Below, piece by piece: positions 27,822 through 37,359 of a DNA stretch of 64,000 nucleotides (its first letter is position 1; each line of letters starts with the position of its first letter). Both the position numbers and the translations under genes were made by a program. The stretch lies in NCBI RefSeq assembly GCF_000350085.1, contig NZ_CAUM01000055.1, positions 62,001 through 126,000 on the forward strand, in the 5' to 3' direction. Source of the stretch: Mesorhizobium metallidurans STM 2683 (GTDB lineage Bacteria; Pseudomonadota; Alphaproteobacteria; Rhizobiales; Rhizobiaceae). The notes under the pieces were generated by a model. That model saw only the letters and a list, made by a program, of their open reading frames with translations. It ran no database searches and was not told where the DNA came from.

Positions 27822-28928
27822 ATGGCCGGCTTTCCGATCCCCGTCTCGGTGCTGACCGGTTTTCTCGGCGCCGGCAAGACGACGCTGCTCAACCGGCTGC
27901 TCAGGGATCCCGCGCTGGCCGACACGGCGGTCATCATCAACGAGTTCGGCGAGGTGGCGATCGACCATCTTTTGGTCGAGCAGGCCTCCGACGGCATCAT
28001 CCAGCTTTCCGACGGCTGCCTCTGCTGCACGGTGCGCGGCGAACTGGTCGACACGCTGGCCGATCTCGTCGACCGGCTGCAGACCGGCCGCATCGCCCGA
28101 CTTGCCCGTGTCATCATCGAAACCACGGGGCTTGCCGATCCGGCGCCGGTGCTGCAGTCGATCATGGCGCATCCGGCGCTGGTCCAGGCCTTTCGGCTCG
28201 ACGGCGTGATCACGCTGGTCGACGCGGTCAACGGCAATGCGACGCTCGACAATCATGTCGAGGCGGTGAAGCAGGTGGCCGTCGCCGACCGCATCGTGCT
28301 GACCAAGGCCGACCTTGCCGCCGATCCTTGCGAGGTCGAGGCGCTGAAAGCCCGGCTGCGGCAGATCAATCCGGGTGCAGAAGTGCTTGATGCCGGCGAC
28401 AGCCGTATCGGTGCGGCGGCGCTGTTTGATTGCGGCCTCTACAATCCGGCCACCAAATCCGCCGATGTGCAGCGCTGGCTGGGTGAAGAGGCGCACCACG
28501 ATCATCATCATGGTGATCACGATCATGGCCATCATCCGGGCGATCATGACCACCGGCACGATTCCCGCGTGCGCTCCTATTCGCTCGTTCATGACGGACC
28601 GGTGCCGTTCTCGGCGATCGAGATGTTCCTCGACCTGCTGCGATCGGCGCATGGCGGGCGCCTGCTGCGTATGAAGGGCGTCATCGAGCTCAGGGGAGAC
28701 CCGTCGCGACCGCTGGTCGTCCACGGCGTGCAGAAAATCCTGCATCCGCCGGTGCAACTGCCGTCCTGGCCGGACGGCCAGCGCGGCACGCGGCTGGTGC
28801 TGATCACGCTCGACATGCCAGAAGACTATGTGCGGCGGCTGTTCGCCGCCTTCACCAACAAGCCCTTGATCGACACTCCGGATCGTGCGGCGCTGGCAGA
28901 CAACCCGCTGGCGATTCCCGGGCGGTAG
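27822..28928 (+). CDS. G3E GTPase, CobW/YjiA family, with His-rich loop
   Basis: A 368-residue GTPase and metallochaperone. It has Walker A GFLGAGKTTLLNRLL, the metal-binding CXCC motif in SDGCLCCTVRGEL, Walker B area VIIETTGLADP and the guanine motif TKAD. Between the GTPase and the carboxy CobW_C domain lies a His/Asp-rich loop (HHDHHHGDHDHGHH and on), which suggests zinc or cobalt storage or delivery. It follows the carboxypeptidase by four bases. D,D-carboxypeptidases of some relatives use zinc, but the SXXK type does not, so the pairing is unexplained. No Zur-type site was recognised upstream. Confidence 0.88.
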   Translation: MAGFPIPVSVLTGFLGAGKTTLLNRLLRDPALADTAVIINEFGEVAIDHLLVEQASDGIIQLSDGCLCCTVRGELVDTLADLVDRLQTGRIARLARVIIETTGLADPAPVLQSIMAHPALVQAFRLDGVITLVDAVNGNATLDNHVEAVKQVAVADRIVLTKADLAADPCEVEALKARLRQINPGAEVLDAGDSRIGAAALFDCGLYNPATKSADVQRWLGEEAHHDHHHGDHDHGHHPGDHDHRHDSRVRSYSLVHDGPVPFSAIEMFLDLLRSAHGGRLLRMKGVIELRGDPSRPLVVHGVQKILHPPVQLPSWPDGQRGTRLVLITLDMPEDYVRRLFAAFTNKPLIDTPDRAALADNPLAIPGR

Positions 28929-28949
28929 GCTTTTTGGCCGACGCAGAGC

Positions 28950-29189
28950 CTAGGCGACCCCGCCGCGCTCGACCAGAAAGCGATGGCCGCCGGAAACCGC
29001 TGTCGTTTCGACCAATTGATGACCGGCGTCGGAGCAGAAGGCCGGAATGTCGATGACGGCGAGCGGGTCGGTGGTCTCAAGCCAGAGCCGGCTGCCCGGC
29101 CGCATGGCGGCCAGCCGCTTCTTCGCCTTGAGCACGGGCAGGGGACAGTTCAGGCCCTTAAGATCGTAAACGACAGCGCGCTTGGCCAA
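28950..29189 (-). CDS. TusA family sulfur-carrier protein
   Basis: A 79-residue protein with the TusA CPXP motif in LKGLNCPLPVLKAKKRLAAM and the fold's DPLAVIDIPAFC segment. TusA proteins relay persulfide sulfur or take part in other sulfur handling in the cytoplasm. The only fitting start is TTG at 29189, which lacks a strong ribosome binding site but lies ten bases after the L,D-transpeptidase stop, so translation may be coupled. It converges with the GTPase gene at 28928. Confidence 0.85.
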   Translation of the reverse strand: MAKRAVVYDLKGLNCPLPVLKAKKRLAAMRPGSRLWLETTDPLAVIDIPAFCSDAGHQLVETTAVSGGHRFLVERGGVA

Positions 29190-29199
29190 GGCTGGAAGC

Positions 29200-30525
29200 T
29201 CAGCCGCCGAACATGCCGAGCAGCTTGTTCTTCAGCTTTGTTACCCGGCTTTCATCGGCATTCGCCGCCTTTTCGGCCGGGGCAACCTCGGGAGGCGACG
29301 CGATTGTCGCGGTAGCGACAGGCGCTTCGGCCGCGGCCCTTGCTTCCTCTTCCTCGGCCAGAGAATTAATCCTGGCCGTTTCCTTTTCGGCCAGTGCCTG
29401 AGCCCTGGCCGCTTCTTTCTCGGCCTTGGCTGCTTCTATGGCGGCAAGCCTCTGTTGCTCCGCCTTCCGCTTGGCGGCCTTCTCGGCGTCGATCGCGGCC
29501 ATCTTGCGCCCGGCCGGCGAATCGATGCGGCCCATGCGCGCCGTCTCGCTCACCGAGCCGTCGGCGTTGAGCGACGGCGGCTCGATCGGCACGCGCTCGC
29601 CGCGGGCGCGCCGCTTCGACCAGTCGGAAACGATGCTGGCTTCCTTGACGCCGGCAATGGTCGGCCTGGGTGCCGGCACCGAGGCCTTGACCGCGCCGTT
29701 GAAGGCCGCGTCATAGGTGCTCTGGTAGGCGCTGTAGGCCGTTTTCAGCGAATCCGGCTGCGTGGCCGCGGGACAGGCGCCGGTCGGATTGAACGTCGCG
29801 CCATCGGCCGCCACCTGGTTGAAGACATAGCGCTTCTCGCAGACATCGACCTTCGGCGGCACCTTGGTGATCTCGAAATTGTCGTAGCCGACCTTCAGCA
29901 TCTTCCAGAAGTCGTAGTTCGGGTCGTTGCGGTAGCGCGCCATGTTGGCGGCGGTCATGCGGAACGGAAAGGCCTGGATCTGGAACTCGGTCTGGCCGCC
30001 CTGGAAGGCGTCGCGGCCGAAGGCGTAGATCTGCTCGATCTGCGCGTCGGTCATCGAATAGCAGCCCGACGACGAGCAGGCGCCGTGGACCATCAGATTG
30101 GTACCGGTGCGGCCATTGGCGCGATCGTAGGCGTTCGGATAGCCGATGTCGAAGGAAAGGTGGTAGCTCGACCTCGGATTCATCTGAGCCGGGCGGACCG
30201 TATAGAAGCCCTCCGGCGCCTGACGGTCGCCCTCGGTGTATTTCGGCCCGAGCTTGCCCGACCATTTGCAGATGTCGTAGCTGGCGACCATGTCGTAACG
30301 ACCGCTGGTCTTGGCCTTCCAGATTTCGAGCTTGCCCTCTTCCTTGAAGATGCGGGCCATAACCGGCGAGGTGCGGGCCATGCCCTTGGCCTTCATGTCG
30401 GCCAGTATCTTGTCCGGCAGCGGGTTGTTGGCCGAGGGGGCGAAGTCCTTCATCGAGGAATCGTTGCAGCCGGCGACGCCTAGCGCTGCGATCAGAAGTC
30501 CGGTGCGGGCAAGCTTGGCAAACAT
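29200..30525 (-). CDS. L,D-transpeptidase, YafK type, lipoprotein
   Basis: A 441-residue cell-wall enzyme. The N-terminus has a lipoprotein signal (LLIAALGVAGC, lipobox Cys 20), so it is anchored to a membrane. The YkuD-type catalytic motif is HGACSSSGCYSMTD with the active Cys. YafK-like enzymes act on peptidoglycan cross-links or protein attachment. The carboxy 120 residues form an Ala/Glu/Lys-rich, probably coiled-coil tail (AAIDAEKAAKRKAEQQRLAA), unusual beyond rhizobia. I chose ATG 30525 for the lipobox; the frame continues upstream without resemblance. Confidence 0.87.
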   Translation of the reverse strand: MFAKLARTGLLIAALGVAGCNDSSMKDFAPSANNPLPDKILADMKAKGMARTSPVMARIFKEEGKLEIWKAKTSGRYDMVASYDICKWSGKLGPKYTEGDRQAPEGFYTVRPAQMNPRSSYHLSFDIGYPNAYDRANGRTGTNLMVHGACSSSGCYSMTDAQIEQIYAFGRDAFQGGQTEFQIQAFPFRMTAANMARYRNDPNYDFWKMLKVGYDNFEITKVPPKVDVCEKRYVFNQVAADGATFNPTGACPAATQPDSLKTAYSAYQSTYDAAFNGAVKASVPAPRPTIAGVKEASIVSDWSKRRARGERVPIEPPSLNADGSVSETARMGRIDSPAGRKMAAIDAEKAAKRKAEQQRLAAIEAAKAEKEAARAQALAEKETARINSLAEEEEARAAAEAPVATATIASPPEVAPAEKAANADESRVTKLKNKLLGMFGG

Positions 30526-30738
30526 GGATGTCGCTACGTCTTGATCTTTTCGGACCGCAGGCTTAGGCGCCGCAAGGTCCGCACGCTGAACATTGACGGA
30601 CCTAAGCCCGTTAACCTTGAAACCTTCGCAGGCGCCGGGCACATTCCCGCTCGGCAATCCGATTGAACCGAATGCAGCGGCAATTTTGTGGCGAAAGCGC
30701 CTAATCTTGCCACATTGCGGCACAGAAACCAGCTCACA

Positions 30739-31689
30739 CTAAAGGTTGCGGCCCATCGACAGGTATTTTTCGCGGCGCTGCTCGCGAAAATCGGTGTTGG
30801 CGCCGGAAAACTCCTTCATCGTCCTGGCGATGAGGTCGCCGGTCGAGGCAATCACCGTTTCCGGGGCACGATGGGCGCCGCCGAGCGGTTCGGGAACGAT
30901 GGCGTCGATGATCTTCAGCTCCAGAAGATCCTGGGCGGTGATCTTCATGTTGGTCGCCGCATCCTTCGAGCGGGTGGTGTCGCGCCACAGGATCGAGGCC
31001 GCACCTTCCGGCGAGATCACCGAATAGATGGCGTGTTCAAGCATGTAGACGCGGTTTGCGGTGGCAATCGCAATGGCGCCGCCCGAGCCGCCTTCGCCGA
31101 TGACCACCGAGATCGACGGCACTTTCAGGCCGAGGCAGGCCGAGGTCGAGCGGGCGATGGCCTCCGCCTGGCCGCGTTCCTCGGCGCCGACGCCGGGATA
31201 GGCGCCCGCCGTGTCTACCAGCGTCAGCAGCGGGATCTTGAAGCGGTCGGCGAGTTCCATCAGCCGTACCGCCTTGCGATAGCCTTCAGGGCGCACCGAG
31301 CCGAAATTATGCTTCAGCCGGCTCGTGGTGTCCGAACCCTTTTCCTGGCCGATGATCGCCACCGGCTCGCCGCGGAAACGGGCGAAGCCGCCGACGATTG
31401 CCTGGTCCTCGCCGAAATTGCGGTCGCCGGCCAGCGGCGTGAAATCGCTGAACAGAGCCTTGATGTAGTCGATGCAGTGCGGCCTGTCCGGATGGCGCGC
31501 CACCTGCACCTTCTGCCACGGGGTCAGAGCCTTGTAGGCGTCGCGCAGCGCGTCGCGAGAACGCTTCTCGAGACGGCTGATCTCATCGCCGACATCGACC
31601 GCCTCGCCATTCTCGGCAAGCTTCTTCAACTCGAGGATCTTGCCTTCGAGATCCTGGACCGGCTTTTCGAAATCGAGGTAATTATACAT
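30739..31689 (-). CDS. accA: Acetyl-CoA carboxylase carboxyltransferase subunit alpha
   Basis: A 316-residue subunit that, with AccD, moves carboxyl from biotin to acetyl-CoA in the first step of fatty acid synthesis. It starts [18 protein letters not shown] and contains [28 protein letters not shown] and the oxyanion region [14 protein letters not shown]. Length matches the E. coli protein. I chose ATG 31689, where the family alignment begins, over a frame ten codons longer. It follows xerD in the same direction after 99 bp, as seen in other rhizobia. Confidence 0.96.
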   Translation of the reverse strand: MYNYLDFEKPVQDLEGKILELKKLAENGEAVDVGDEISRLEKRSRDALRDAYKALTPWQKVQVARHPDRPHCIDYIKALFSDFTPLAGDRNFGEDQAIVGGFARFRGEPVAIIGQEKGSDTTSRLKHNFGSVRPEGYRKAVRLMELADRFKIPLLTLVDTAGAYPGVGAEERGQAEAIARSTSACLGLKVPSISVVIGEGGSGGAIAIATANRVYMLEHAIYSVISPEGAASILWRDTTRSKDAATNMKITAQDLLELKIIDAIVPEPLGGAHRAPETVIASTGDLIARTMKEFSGANTDFREQRREKYLSMGRNL

Positions 31690-31788
31690 TCTTGGGCGGA
31701 CCGATAGACCGGAAGGCAATGACTGACGGAACCCTTGAAATCAAGGCTCCGAGCGGCGAAACGTCGTCCTCACATAGCGATATGGCGC

Positions 31789-32706
31789 CTAGTCGGCAAG
31801 CGGATGATGGTCGTTGACCAACCGTACCAGGCGCTCCTCCAGCACATGCGTGTAAATCTGCGTCGTTGAAATATCGGCATGGCCGAGCAACTGCTGCACG
31901 GCCCGGAGATCTGCGCCATTCTGTAGGAGATGGCTGGCGAAAGCATGGCGCAGCACATGCGGCGATATTTTCGCCGCTGAAATGCCGGCCCTGGACGCGA
32001 GGCCCTTCAGGTCGCGGGCAAAGACCTGCCTGGAGAGATAGCCGCTGTCGCTTGCCGCCGGAAACATGAACGGACTGTCGGCGAAAGCCGGCACCGTGGC
32101 CCGGGCTGCGATCCAGGCCCGCATCGCGTTGCGCGCCTTGGCCGATAGCGGCACCATGCGCTCCTTGTCGCCCTTGCCGCGCACCATGAAGAAACGGTCG
32201 TCGCGCAGCGCCACCGTCACCGGCAGGCCAACCAGTTCGGAAACCCGCAGGCCCGTGGCATAGAGCACCTCGACCAGCGCATGCAGGCGCAGCGCCGCCA
32301 GATCGTCGCCATCGTTGAGCGAGGCATCCCTTGCCTCCTCGGCCGCCCGGTCGATCAGCCGGCCGGTGTCGGCCTCATTCATCGTCTTGGGCAGCGGCCG
32401 GCCCTTCTTCGGGCTGTCCAGCGTTCCGGTCGGGTCGTCACCGCGCAGGCCCTCGGCATAGAGGAACTTGAAGAACTGGCGGATCGCCGACAGTTTGCGC
32501 GCCTGCGAGGAGGCGGCAAAGCCGCGCGCGGCGATGTCGTCGAGATAGGCGCGGATATCGGTGGCACCGGCGCCGGCCAGCCCGCCGCCAATCCCGGCTG
32601 AGGCGTCTTCGAGGTCGCGGCGATAGGAGGAAAGCGTGTTTTCGGCCGCGCCCCGCTCGGCGCTCATCATTTCGAGAAAGGCTTCGATGCGGGCCGCGCT
32701 GTTCAT
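31789..32706 (-). CDS. xerD: Site-specific tyrosine recombinase XerD
   Basis: A 305-residue recombinase that, with XerC, resolves chromosome dimers at dif. The N-terminal SAM-like domain starts [20 protein letters not shown]. Catalytic residues are visible: Arg in [12 protein letters not shown], His and Arg in [12 protein letters not shown], His in LLGHADIST and Tyr in IYTHV. It follows a tiny membrane-protein gene by nine bases and precedes accA. No mobile-element genes surround it, so it is the housekeeping enzyme and not a phage integrase. Confidence 0.93.
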   Translation of the reverse strand: MNSAARIEAFLEMMSAERGAAENTLSSYRRDLEDASAGIGGGLAGAGATDIRAYLDDIAARGFAASSQARKLSAIRQFFKFLYAEGLRGDDPTGTLDSPKKGRPLPKTMNEADTGRLIDRAAEEARDASLNDGDDLAALRLHALVEVLYATGLRVSELVGLPVTVALRDDRFFMVRGKGDKERMVPLSAKARNAMRAWIAARATVPAFADSPFMFPAASDSGYLSRQVFARDLKGLASRAGISAAKISPHVLRHAFASHLLQNGADLRAVQQLLGHADISTTQIYTHVLEERLVRLVNDHHPLAD

Positions 32707-32715
32707 TGCTTTTGG

Positions 32716-32868
32716 TCAGTTTTTCTTGGGATTCAGCTTTTCCGGGGGGATGCGCACGCTCATTTCGGTCTTTCTCGGCTCGACGAACATCGCCAATGCG
32801 AACATCGCGCCATAGACAATGCCGGCCAGAATCGTGAGCGTCACGACAAAGCGGAACAGTGTCGGCAT
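32716..32868 (-). CDS. Small single-span membrane protein
   Basis: A 50-residue protein with one hydrophobic helix (VTLTILAGIVYGAMFALAMF) and a basic tail ending NPKKN. I chose ATG 32868 because the protein-like part begins there; the upstream codons look like non-coding DNA. It sits nine bases before xerD and is divergent from aroK. Similar small proteins occur at this place in other rhizobia. No function is known. Confidence 0.6.
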   Translation of the reverse strand: MPTLFRFVVTLTILAGIVYGAMFALAMFVEPRKTEMSVRIPPEKLNPKKN

Positions 32869-33137
32869 CAATTTTTGCCCGTCTTTTTGTTCTGCGTTTC
32901 CAAACCCTGTGCCCTTATGAGACGCCAATCCGGCCAATTCAAGGGCGAAGCGCGCACGACGCCGGGTGCCCGCCGCGCTTGACGAAAACGGGCTTTTGAT
33001 GTCGATACCCGGCAAAGAGGGCGCGTCGCGTTCGAAACGGGTTCAAGCGACGTGCTTTGAGTTTAATTTTATGCATGTCGTTATCGCAAAACCGCTGCGC
33101 ACTTTTGCGCGACATGCATTGGAAACATCATGGTGCC

Positions 33138-33743
33138 ATGAACGCGCTGCCAGCAAATCCTCCCGACGAGAGCCATGCCGCGCTGCTTGGCCTGTTGGGC
33201 AACCGTTCCATCGTCTTTGTCGGCCTGATGGGCGCCGGCAAGACGGCGATCGGCCGCAAGGTGGCGACGATGCTGGGATTGCCTTTCATCGACAGCGACC
33301 AGGAGATCGAAAGCGTGTCGCGCATGAGCGTGCCCGAACTGTTCGAGCGCTACGGCGAAACGGAGTTCCGGGCGCTGGAGCAGCGCGTCATCCTGCGCGT
33401 GCTGGAACACGGCCCGCAGGTGCTGTCGACCGGCGGCGGCGCCTTCATGAATGCGCAGACGCGGGAGGCGATTGCGGGCCACGGCGTATCGGTATGGCTG
33501 AAGGCCGAGATCGAGCTGTTGATGGAGCGCGTTTCCAAGAAGCAGAACCGGCCGCTCCTGAAAAGTGCTGATCCGCGCGCCGTGCTCGAGCGGTTGATGG
33601 CCGAGCGCTATCCGGTCTACGCCGGCGCCAATGTCACGGTGCCGACCCGCGACGACCGCAAGGAGGTCATCGCGGCCGAGGTGGTGGAAGCGCTCCGCGG
33701 GCATTTCGGCGTTGCCGCCGTGACAGGCGAGGTGCGGTCGTGA
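33138..33743 (+). CDS. aroK: Shikimate kinase
   Basis: A 201-residue kinase that makes shikimate 3-phosphate in aromatic amino acid synthesis. Walker A is [11 protein letters not shown], the shikimate site has DSDQEIE and [12 protein letters not shown], followed by STGGGAF and the lid region NRPLL. I chose ATG 33138 where the protein begins, although an in-frame ATG seven codons earlier is possible. It overlaps aroB by four bases (GTGA). Confidence 0.94.
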   Translation: MNALPANPPDESHAALLGLLGNRSIVFVGLMGAGKTAIGRKVATMLGLPFIDSDQEIESVSRMSVPELFERYGETEFRALEQRVILRVLEHGPQVLSTGGGAFMNAQTREAIAGHGVSVWLKAEIELLMERVSKKQNRPLLKSADPRAVLERLMAERYPVYAGANVTVPTRDDRKEVIAAEVVEALRGHFGVAAVTGEVRS

Positions 33744-34879
33744 GCGGCGATACGGCAGTCACCGTCGAGGTCGGGCTTGGCGAGCGCGCCTATGACATAC
33801 TCATCGGTCCGGGGCTGCTTGAGCGCTCCGGCATGGAAATTGCGCAGCGTTTGCCAGGCACGCGCGCCGCGGTGATCACCGACGACAATGTCGCCGCGGC
33901 ACATCTTCAAACGCTGAAGGCCGGCCTCGAAAAGGGCGGCATCCAGAGTGCCGTCATCACGCTGCCGGCGGGGGAGAAGACCAAGAGCTTTGCGCATCTC
34001 GAAGACGTAGTGGACGGCGTGCTGGCTGCCAGGTTGGAGCGCGGCGATGTCGTCATCGCGCTCGGCGGCGGCGTCATCGGCGACCTTGCCGGCTTTGCCG
34101 CCGGCATCGTGCGGCGCGGGATGAATTTCGTGCAGATCCCGACCTCGCTGCTCGCCCAGGTCGATTCCTCGGTCGGCGGCAAGACCGGCATCAACAGCGC
34201 GCGCGGCAAGAACCTCGTCGGCGTCTTCCACCAGCCAAAGCTGGTGCTGGCCGACACCGAGGTGCTCGACACGCTGCCGATCCGCGAATTCCGCGCCGGT
34301 TACGCCGAACTCGCCAAATACGGGCTCATCGACCGCCCGGATTTCTTCGCCTGGCTGGAGGAAAACTGGCGCGAGGTGTTTGCCGGCGGCCCGGCGCGGG
34401 CAAAGGCCATTGCCGAAGCCTGCCGCGCCAAAGCCGATGTCGTCGCCCGCGACGAGTTCGAGACCGGCGACCGCGCGCTGCTCAATCTCGGCCACACGTT
34501 CGGCCATGCGCTCGAAGCCGCCACGCAGTATGACGGCGCCCGGCTCGTCCATGGCGAGGGCGTCGCCATCGGCATGGCGCTGGCGCACCGGTTTTCGTCA
34601 CGCCTCAATCTGGCCAGCCCCGACGATGCGGCGCGCGTCGAGGCGCATCTTCGCGCCGTCGGCCTGCCCTGGCGCATGGCCGACATACCGGGCGAATTGC
34701 CTGACGCCGAGGCGCTGCTTTCATTCATCACCCAGGACAAGAAGGTGTCGCGCGGCGCGCTGACCTTCATCCTGACGCGCGGCATCGGCCAGGCGTTCAT
34801 CGCCAAGGATGTGCCGGCGTCGGAAGTGCTGTCGTTCCTGAAGGAGAACCATCCGGGCTCAGGGGAAAGCCGGGGATGA
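33740..34879 (+). CDS. aroB: 3-dehydroquinate synthase
   Basis: A 379-residue NAD- and zinc-dependent enzyme that converts DAHP to 3-dehydroquinate. It shows [10 protein letters not shown], the glycine-rich NAD loop [35 protein letters not shown], and the metal-binding His in [12 protein letters not shown] and [10 protein letters not shown]. The start is GTG 33740 within the end of aroK, and its own stop overlaps the next gene by four bases. The three genes form a coupled operon. Confidence 0.95.
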   Translation: MSGDTAVTVEVGLGERAYDILIGPGLLERSGMEIAQRLPGTRAAVITDDNVAAAHLQTLKAGLEKGGIQSAVITLPAGEKTKSFAHLEDVVDGVLAARLERGDVVIALGGGVIGDLAGFAAGIVRRGMNFVQIPTSLLAQVDSSVGGKTGINSARGKNLVGVFHQPKLVLADTEVLDTLPIREFRAGYAELAKYGLIDRPDFFAWLEENWREVFAGGPARAKAIAEACRAKADVVARDEFETGDRALLNLGHTFGHALEAATQYDGARLVHGEGVAIGMALAHRFSSRLNLASPDDAARVEAHLRAVGLPWRMADIPGELPDAEALLSFITQDKKVSRGALTFILTRGIGQAFIAKDVPASEVLSFLKENHPGSGESRG

Positions 34880-35769
34880 ACGAGACCGGCTGGATCGTCG
34901 CTGCTATCCTTGCCGGGCTTGGCCTGCTGGCGTTCGCCTTCCGCGCGGGCCTGCTCGCGGCCTTCGGCTATGAGTTGCAGCGCATCGAGCCGCAGCGTTC
35001 GGCCCATGACGAATTGCGCGGCGCCGTCGATGATTTTCGCCGCGACGGCCAGGTGGTGCGCGAGGATCGCGACCGTATCGGTGGTCTGTTCGACCTCGCC
35101 GAGCTCGAAGTATCCGATGTCATGGTCCACCGCACCAACATGCGCTCGGTCAATGCCGACAATCCGCCGGAGGCGGTGGTGCGCGAGATCCTGCAGAGCC
35201 CGCATACCCGCATGCCTTTGTGGAAAGGCTCGCTCGACAATATCGTCGGCGTGCTGCACGCCAAGGACCTGCTGCGCGCGCTGAACGATGTCGGCAACGA
35301 CTTTTCCAGGATCGACGTGATGAAGATCGCGTCAAAGCCGTGGTTCGTGCCCGACACCACGACATTGCAGGAACAGCTCAACGCCTTCCTGCGCCGCAAG
35401 GCGCATTTCGCCGTGGTTGTCGACGAATATGGCGAGGTCGAGGGGCTGGTGACGCTGGAGGACATCATCGAGGAGATCGTCGGCGAGATCGCCGACGAGC
35501 ATGATGTCGAGATCCAGGGCGTCAAGCAGGAAGCCGACGGTTCGGTCGTCGTCGACGGCACGGTGCCGATCCGCGATCTGAACCGGGCGCTCGACTGGAA
35601 CCTGCCGGACGAGGAAGTCACCACCATCGCCGGTCTCGTCATCCACGAGACGCAGTCGATTCCAGAGGAGAAACAGGCCTTTACCTTCCACGGCAAGCGC
35701 TTCGTCGTGATGAAGCGCGACAAGAACCGCATCGCCAGGCTGAGAATACGGCCGGCTGGCGAGAACTGA
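34876..35769 (+). CDS. CorC/HlyC-like CBS-domain protein lacking the DUF21 membrane domain
   Basis: A 297-residue protein with two CBS domains ([14 protein letters not shown]... and [20 protein letters not shown]) and a carboxy CorC_HlyC domain. The N-terminus has a single hydrophobic stretch ([20 protein letters not shown]) and then jumps to the linker [19 protein letters not shown]. In rhizobial relatives of about 430 residues a four-helix DUF21 transport domain lies between those parts. So this copy looks internally shortened, or belongs to a short CorC-like form. Relatives are linked to magnesium or cobalt efflux. Coupled to aroB. Confidence 0.8.
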   Translation: MNETGWIVAAILAGLGLLAFAFRAGLLAAFGYELQRIEPQRSAHDELRGAVDDFRRDGQVVREDRDRIGGLFDLAELEVSDVMVHRTNMRSVNADNPPEAVVREILQSPHTRMPLWKGSLDNIVGVLHAKDLLRALNDVGNDFSRIDVMKIASKPWFVPDTTTLQEQLNAFLRRKAHFAVVVDEYGEVEGLVTLEDIIEEIVGEIADEHDVEIQGVKQEADGSVVVDGTVPIRDLNRALDWNLPDEEVTTIAGLVIHETQSIPEEKQAFTFHGKRFVVMKRDKNRIARLRIRPAGEN

Positions 35770-35804
35770 TCAGCCGGCAGGGTCCTGACGCTCCTTGGCG
35801 AGCC

Positions 35805-37349
35805 TCATTCCGCGATCTGGCTCGTGGAACGTTCGTGGATCATGGTCCCGGTCTGAGCGTCGACCGCCACCAGGCTGACCTCGTAACCCCAGAGGCTGCG
35901 GACATGGCGTAGCGTCGAGTCGCGGCTACCCTCATCGAGCACAATGCCATCCTTCACCCGGTGTTGCAGTCGCAACTGCCGATCGCCGAGCAGGTCGACG
36001 TCAATCACCTGGATGTCCGGCCGGTTCGCTCCAACGTCGTAACTATTGGCCAGCGCAGAACGAATCTTGTCATAGCCACGCTCGTTGTGGATCGACGAGA
36101 CTTCGAAATGCGGTTCGTCCGCCCCGTCGGCGAGCACGAACAGCCGCCATTTCCGGATCAGGGCCGGACTGAGATATTGGCGGATGAAGGATTCGTCGCG
36201 GTGGTTGGCCCAGGCATCGAGCAGGATCTCGCGCCAGTCGCCGCGGCCGGCAATATCCGGGAACCAGTCGCGGTCTTCCGCGGTCGGCACGGTCGCGATG
36301 CGCTGGATATCCTGCATCATGTCGAGACCGAGGGCGTAGGGATTGATGCCGGAAAACCGCGGATCGTCGAAGGCCGGCTGGAAGATCACATTCGAATGGT
36401 TGCGCAGGATTTCAAGCATGGCGCCTTCGCCGATCCGGCCACGATCGAACAGCATGTTCATGAGGGTATAGTGCACAAAAGTGGCGCAGCCTTCGTTCAT
36501 CACCTGAGTTTGCCGCTGCGGATAAAAATACTGCGCAACGGCACGCACGATCCTGATAATCTCGCGCTGCCAGGGCTCGAGCACGAGGCTGTTCTTCTCC
36601 AGGAAGTAGAGCAGGTTTTCCTCTGGTAGGTTGAGTGCTTTCTTGCGCTCCGCCACGCCTTTCGCTTCCGCCTTGTCCGCCTCCTGCGAGGGCGGCAGCG
36701 TGCGCCACAGATCATTGTAGGAACGCTCCTCATATTCGAGGCGCTCGCGAAGCCCTTCGCGCTGCCGTTCCGATGACAGTTTCGGCGGCCGGTGATACCG
36801 GAACACGCCTTGCCCCATCAGCGCGTGCGCCGAATCGAGAATTGCCTCGACGGCGGCCAGGCCGTGCTGTTCCTCGCACCGGGCGATGTAGCCCTTGGCG
36901 AAGTCCAGATAGCTCAGGATGCCTCCGGCGTCCGTCCACTGCCGGAAGAGATGGTTGTTCTTGAAGAAATGGTTGTGTCCCAAGGCGGCATGGGCCGTCA
37001 CCAAGGCCTGCAGGGCCATGGTGTTTTCCTCCATCAGATAGACGATGCAGGGATTGGAGTTGATGACCAATTCATAGGCCAGCCCGCGGCCGCCTTTGCG
37101 ATAGAGAAGCTCGTTGTAAAGGAAATGCTTGCCGAATGACCAATGCCGGTACATCAGCGGCATGCCGACCGACGAGTAGGCGTCAAGCATCTGCTCGGAC
37201 GAGATGATCTCCATCTGCACCGGATAGGTATCGAGACGAAGCTCCTCGATCGCGAGCGCTTCGATCTCGTCGTAGACTCGCGACAGTTTTTTGAAATCCC
37301 AGTCGGACCCCGAGAAAAGCAACCCGGATTTGTTGGCTTGTCTTATCAT
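35805..37349 (-). CDS. spoVR: SpoVR family protein
   Basis: A 514-residue protein, close in length to E. coli YcgB, with the family's long N-terminal core: YPVQMEIISSEQMLDAYSSV, MYRHWSFGKHF, NSNPCIVYLMEENTM, GHNHFFKNN and later MNEGCATFVHY. Its biochemical role is unknown, though the family is tied to stress and stationary-phase survival together with PrkA and YeaH. I chose ATG 37349 because GAGG lies just upstream and the family resemblance begins there. It is the last gene of the operon, ten bases after the YeaH-type gene. Confidence 0.93.
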   Translation of the reverse strand: MIRQANKSGLLFSGSDWDFKKLSRVYDEIEALAIEELRLDTYPVQMEIISSEQMLDAYSSVGMPLMYRHWSFGKHFLYNELLYRKGGRGLAYELVINSNPCIVYLMEENTMALQALVTAHAALGHNHFFKNNHLFRQWTDAGGILSYLDFAKGYIARCEEQHGLAAVEAILDSAHALMGQGVFRYHRPPKLSSERQREGLRERLEYEERSYNDLWRTLPPSQEADKAEAKGVAERKKALNLPEENLLYFLEKNSLVLEPWQREIIRIVRAVAQYFYPQRQTQVMNEGCATFVHYTLMNMLFDRGRIGEGAMLEILRNHSNVIFQPAFDDPRFSGINPYALGLDMMQDIQRIATVPTAEDRDWFPDIAGRGDWREILLDAWANHRDESFIRQYLSPALIRKWRLFVLADGADEPHFEVSSIHNERGYDKIRSALANSYDVGANRPDIQVIDVDLLGDRQLRLQHRVKDGIVLDEGSRDSTLRHVRSLWGYEVSLVAVDAQTGTMIHERSTSQIAE

Positions 37350-37359
37350 ACGCCATACC

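Noticed and set aside
26615-28757. Long minus-strand frames opposite the carboxypeptidase and GTPase genes
   Set aside because: Both plus-strand genes have intact motifs; the minus frames are shadows typical of GC-rich DNA.
31789-32706. xerD as the integrase of a genomic island
   Set aside because: It is the housekeeping recombinase, in a conserved setting beside accA and aroK; no cargo genes or flanking repeats.
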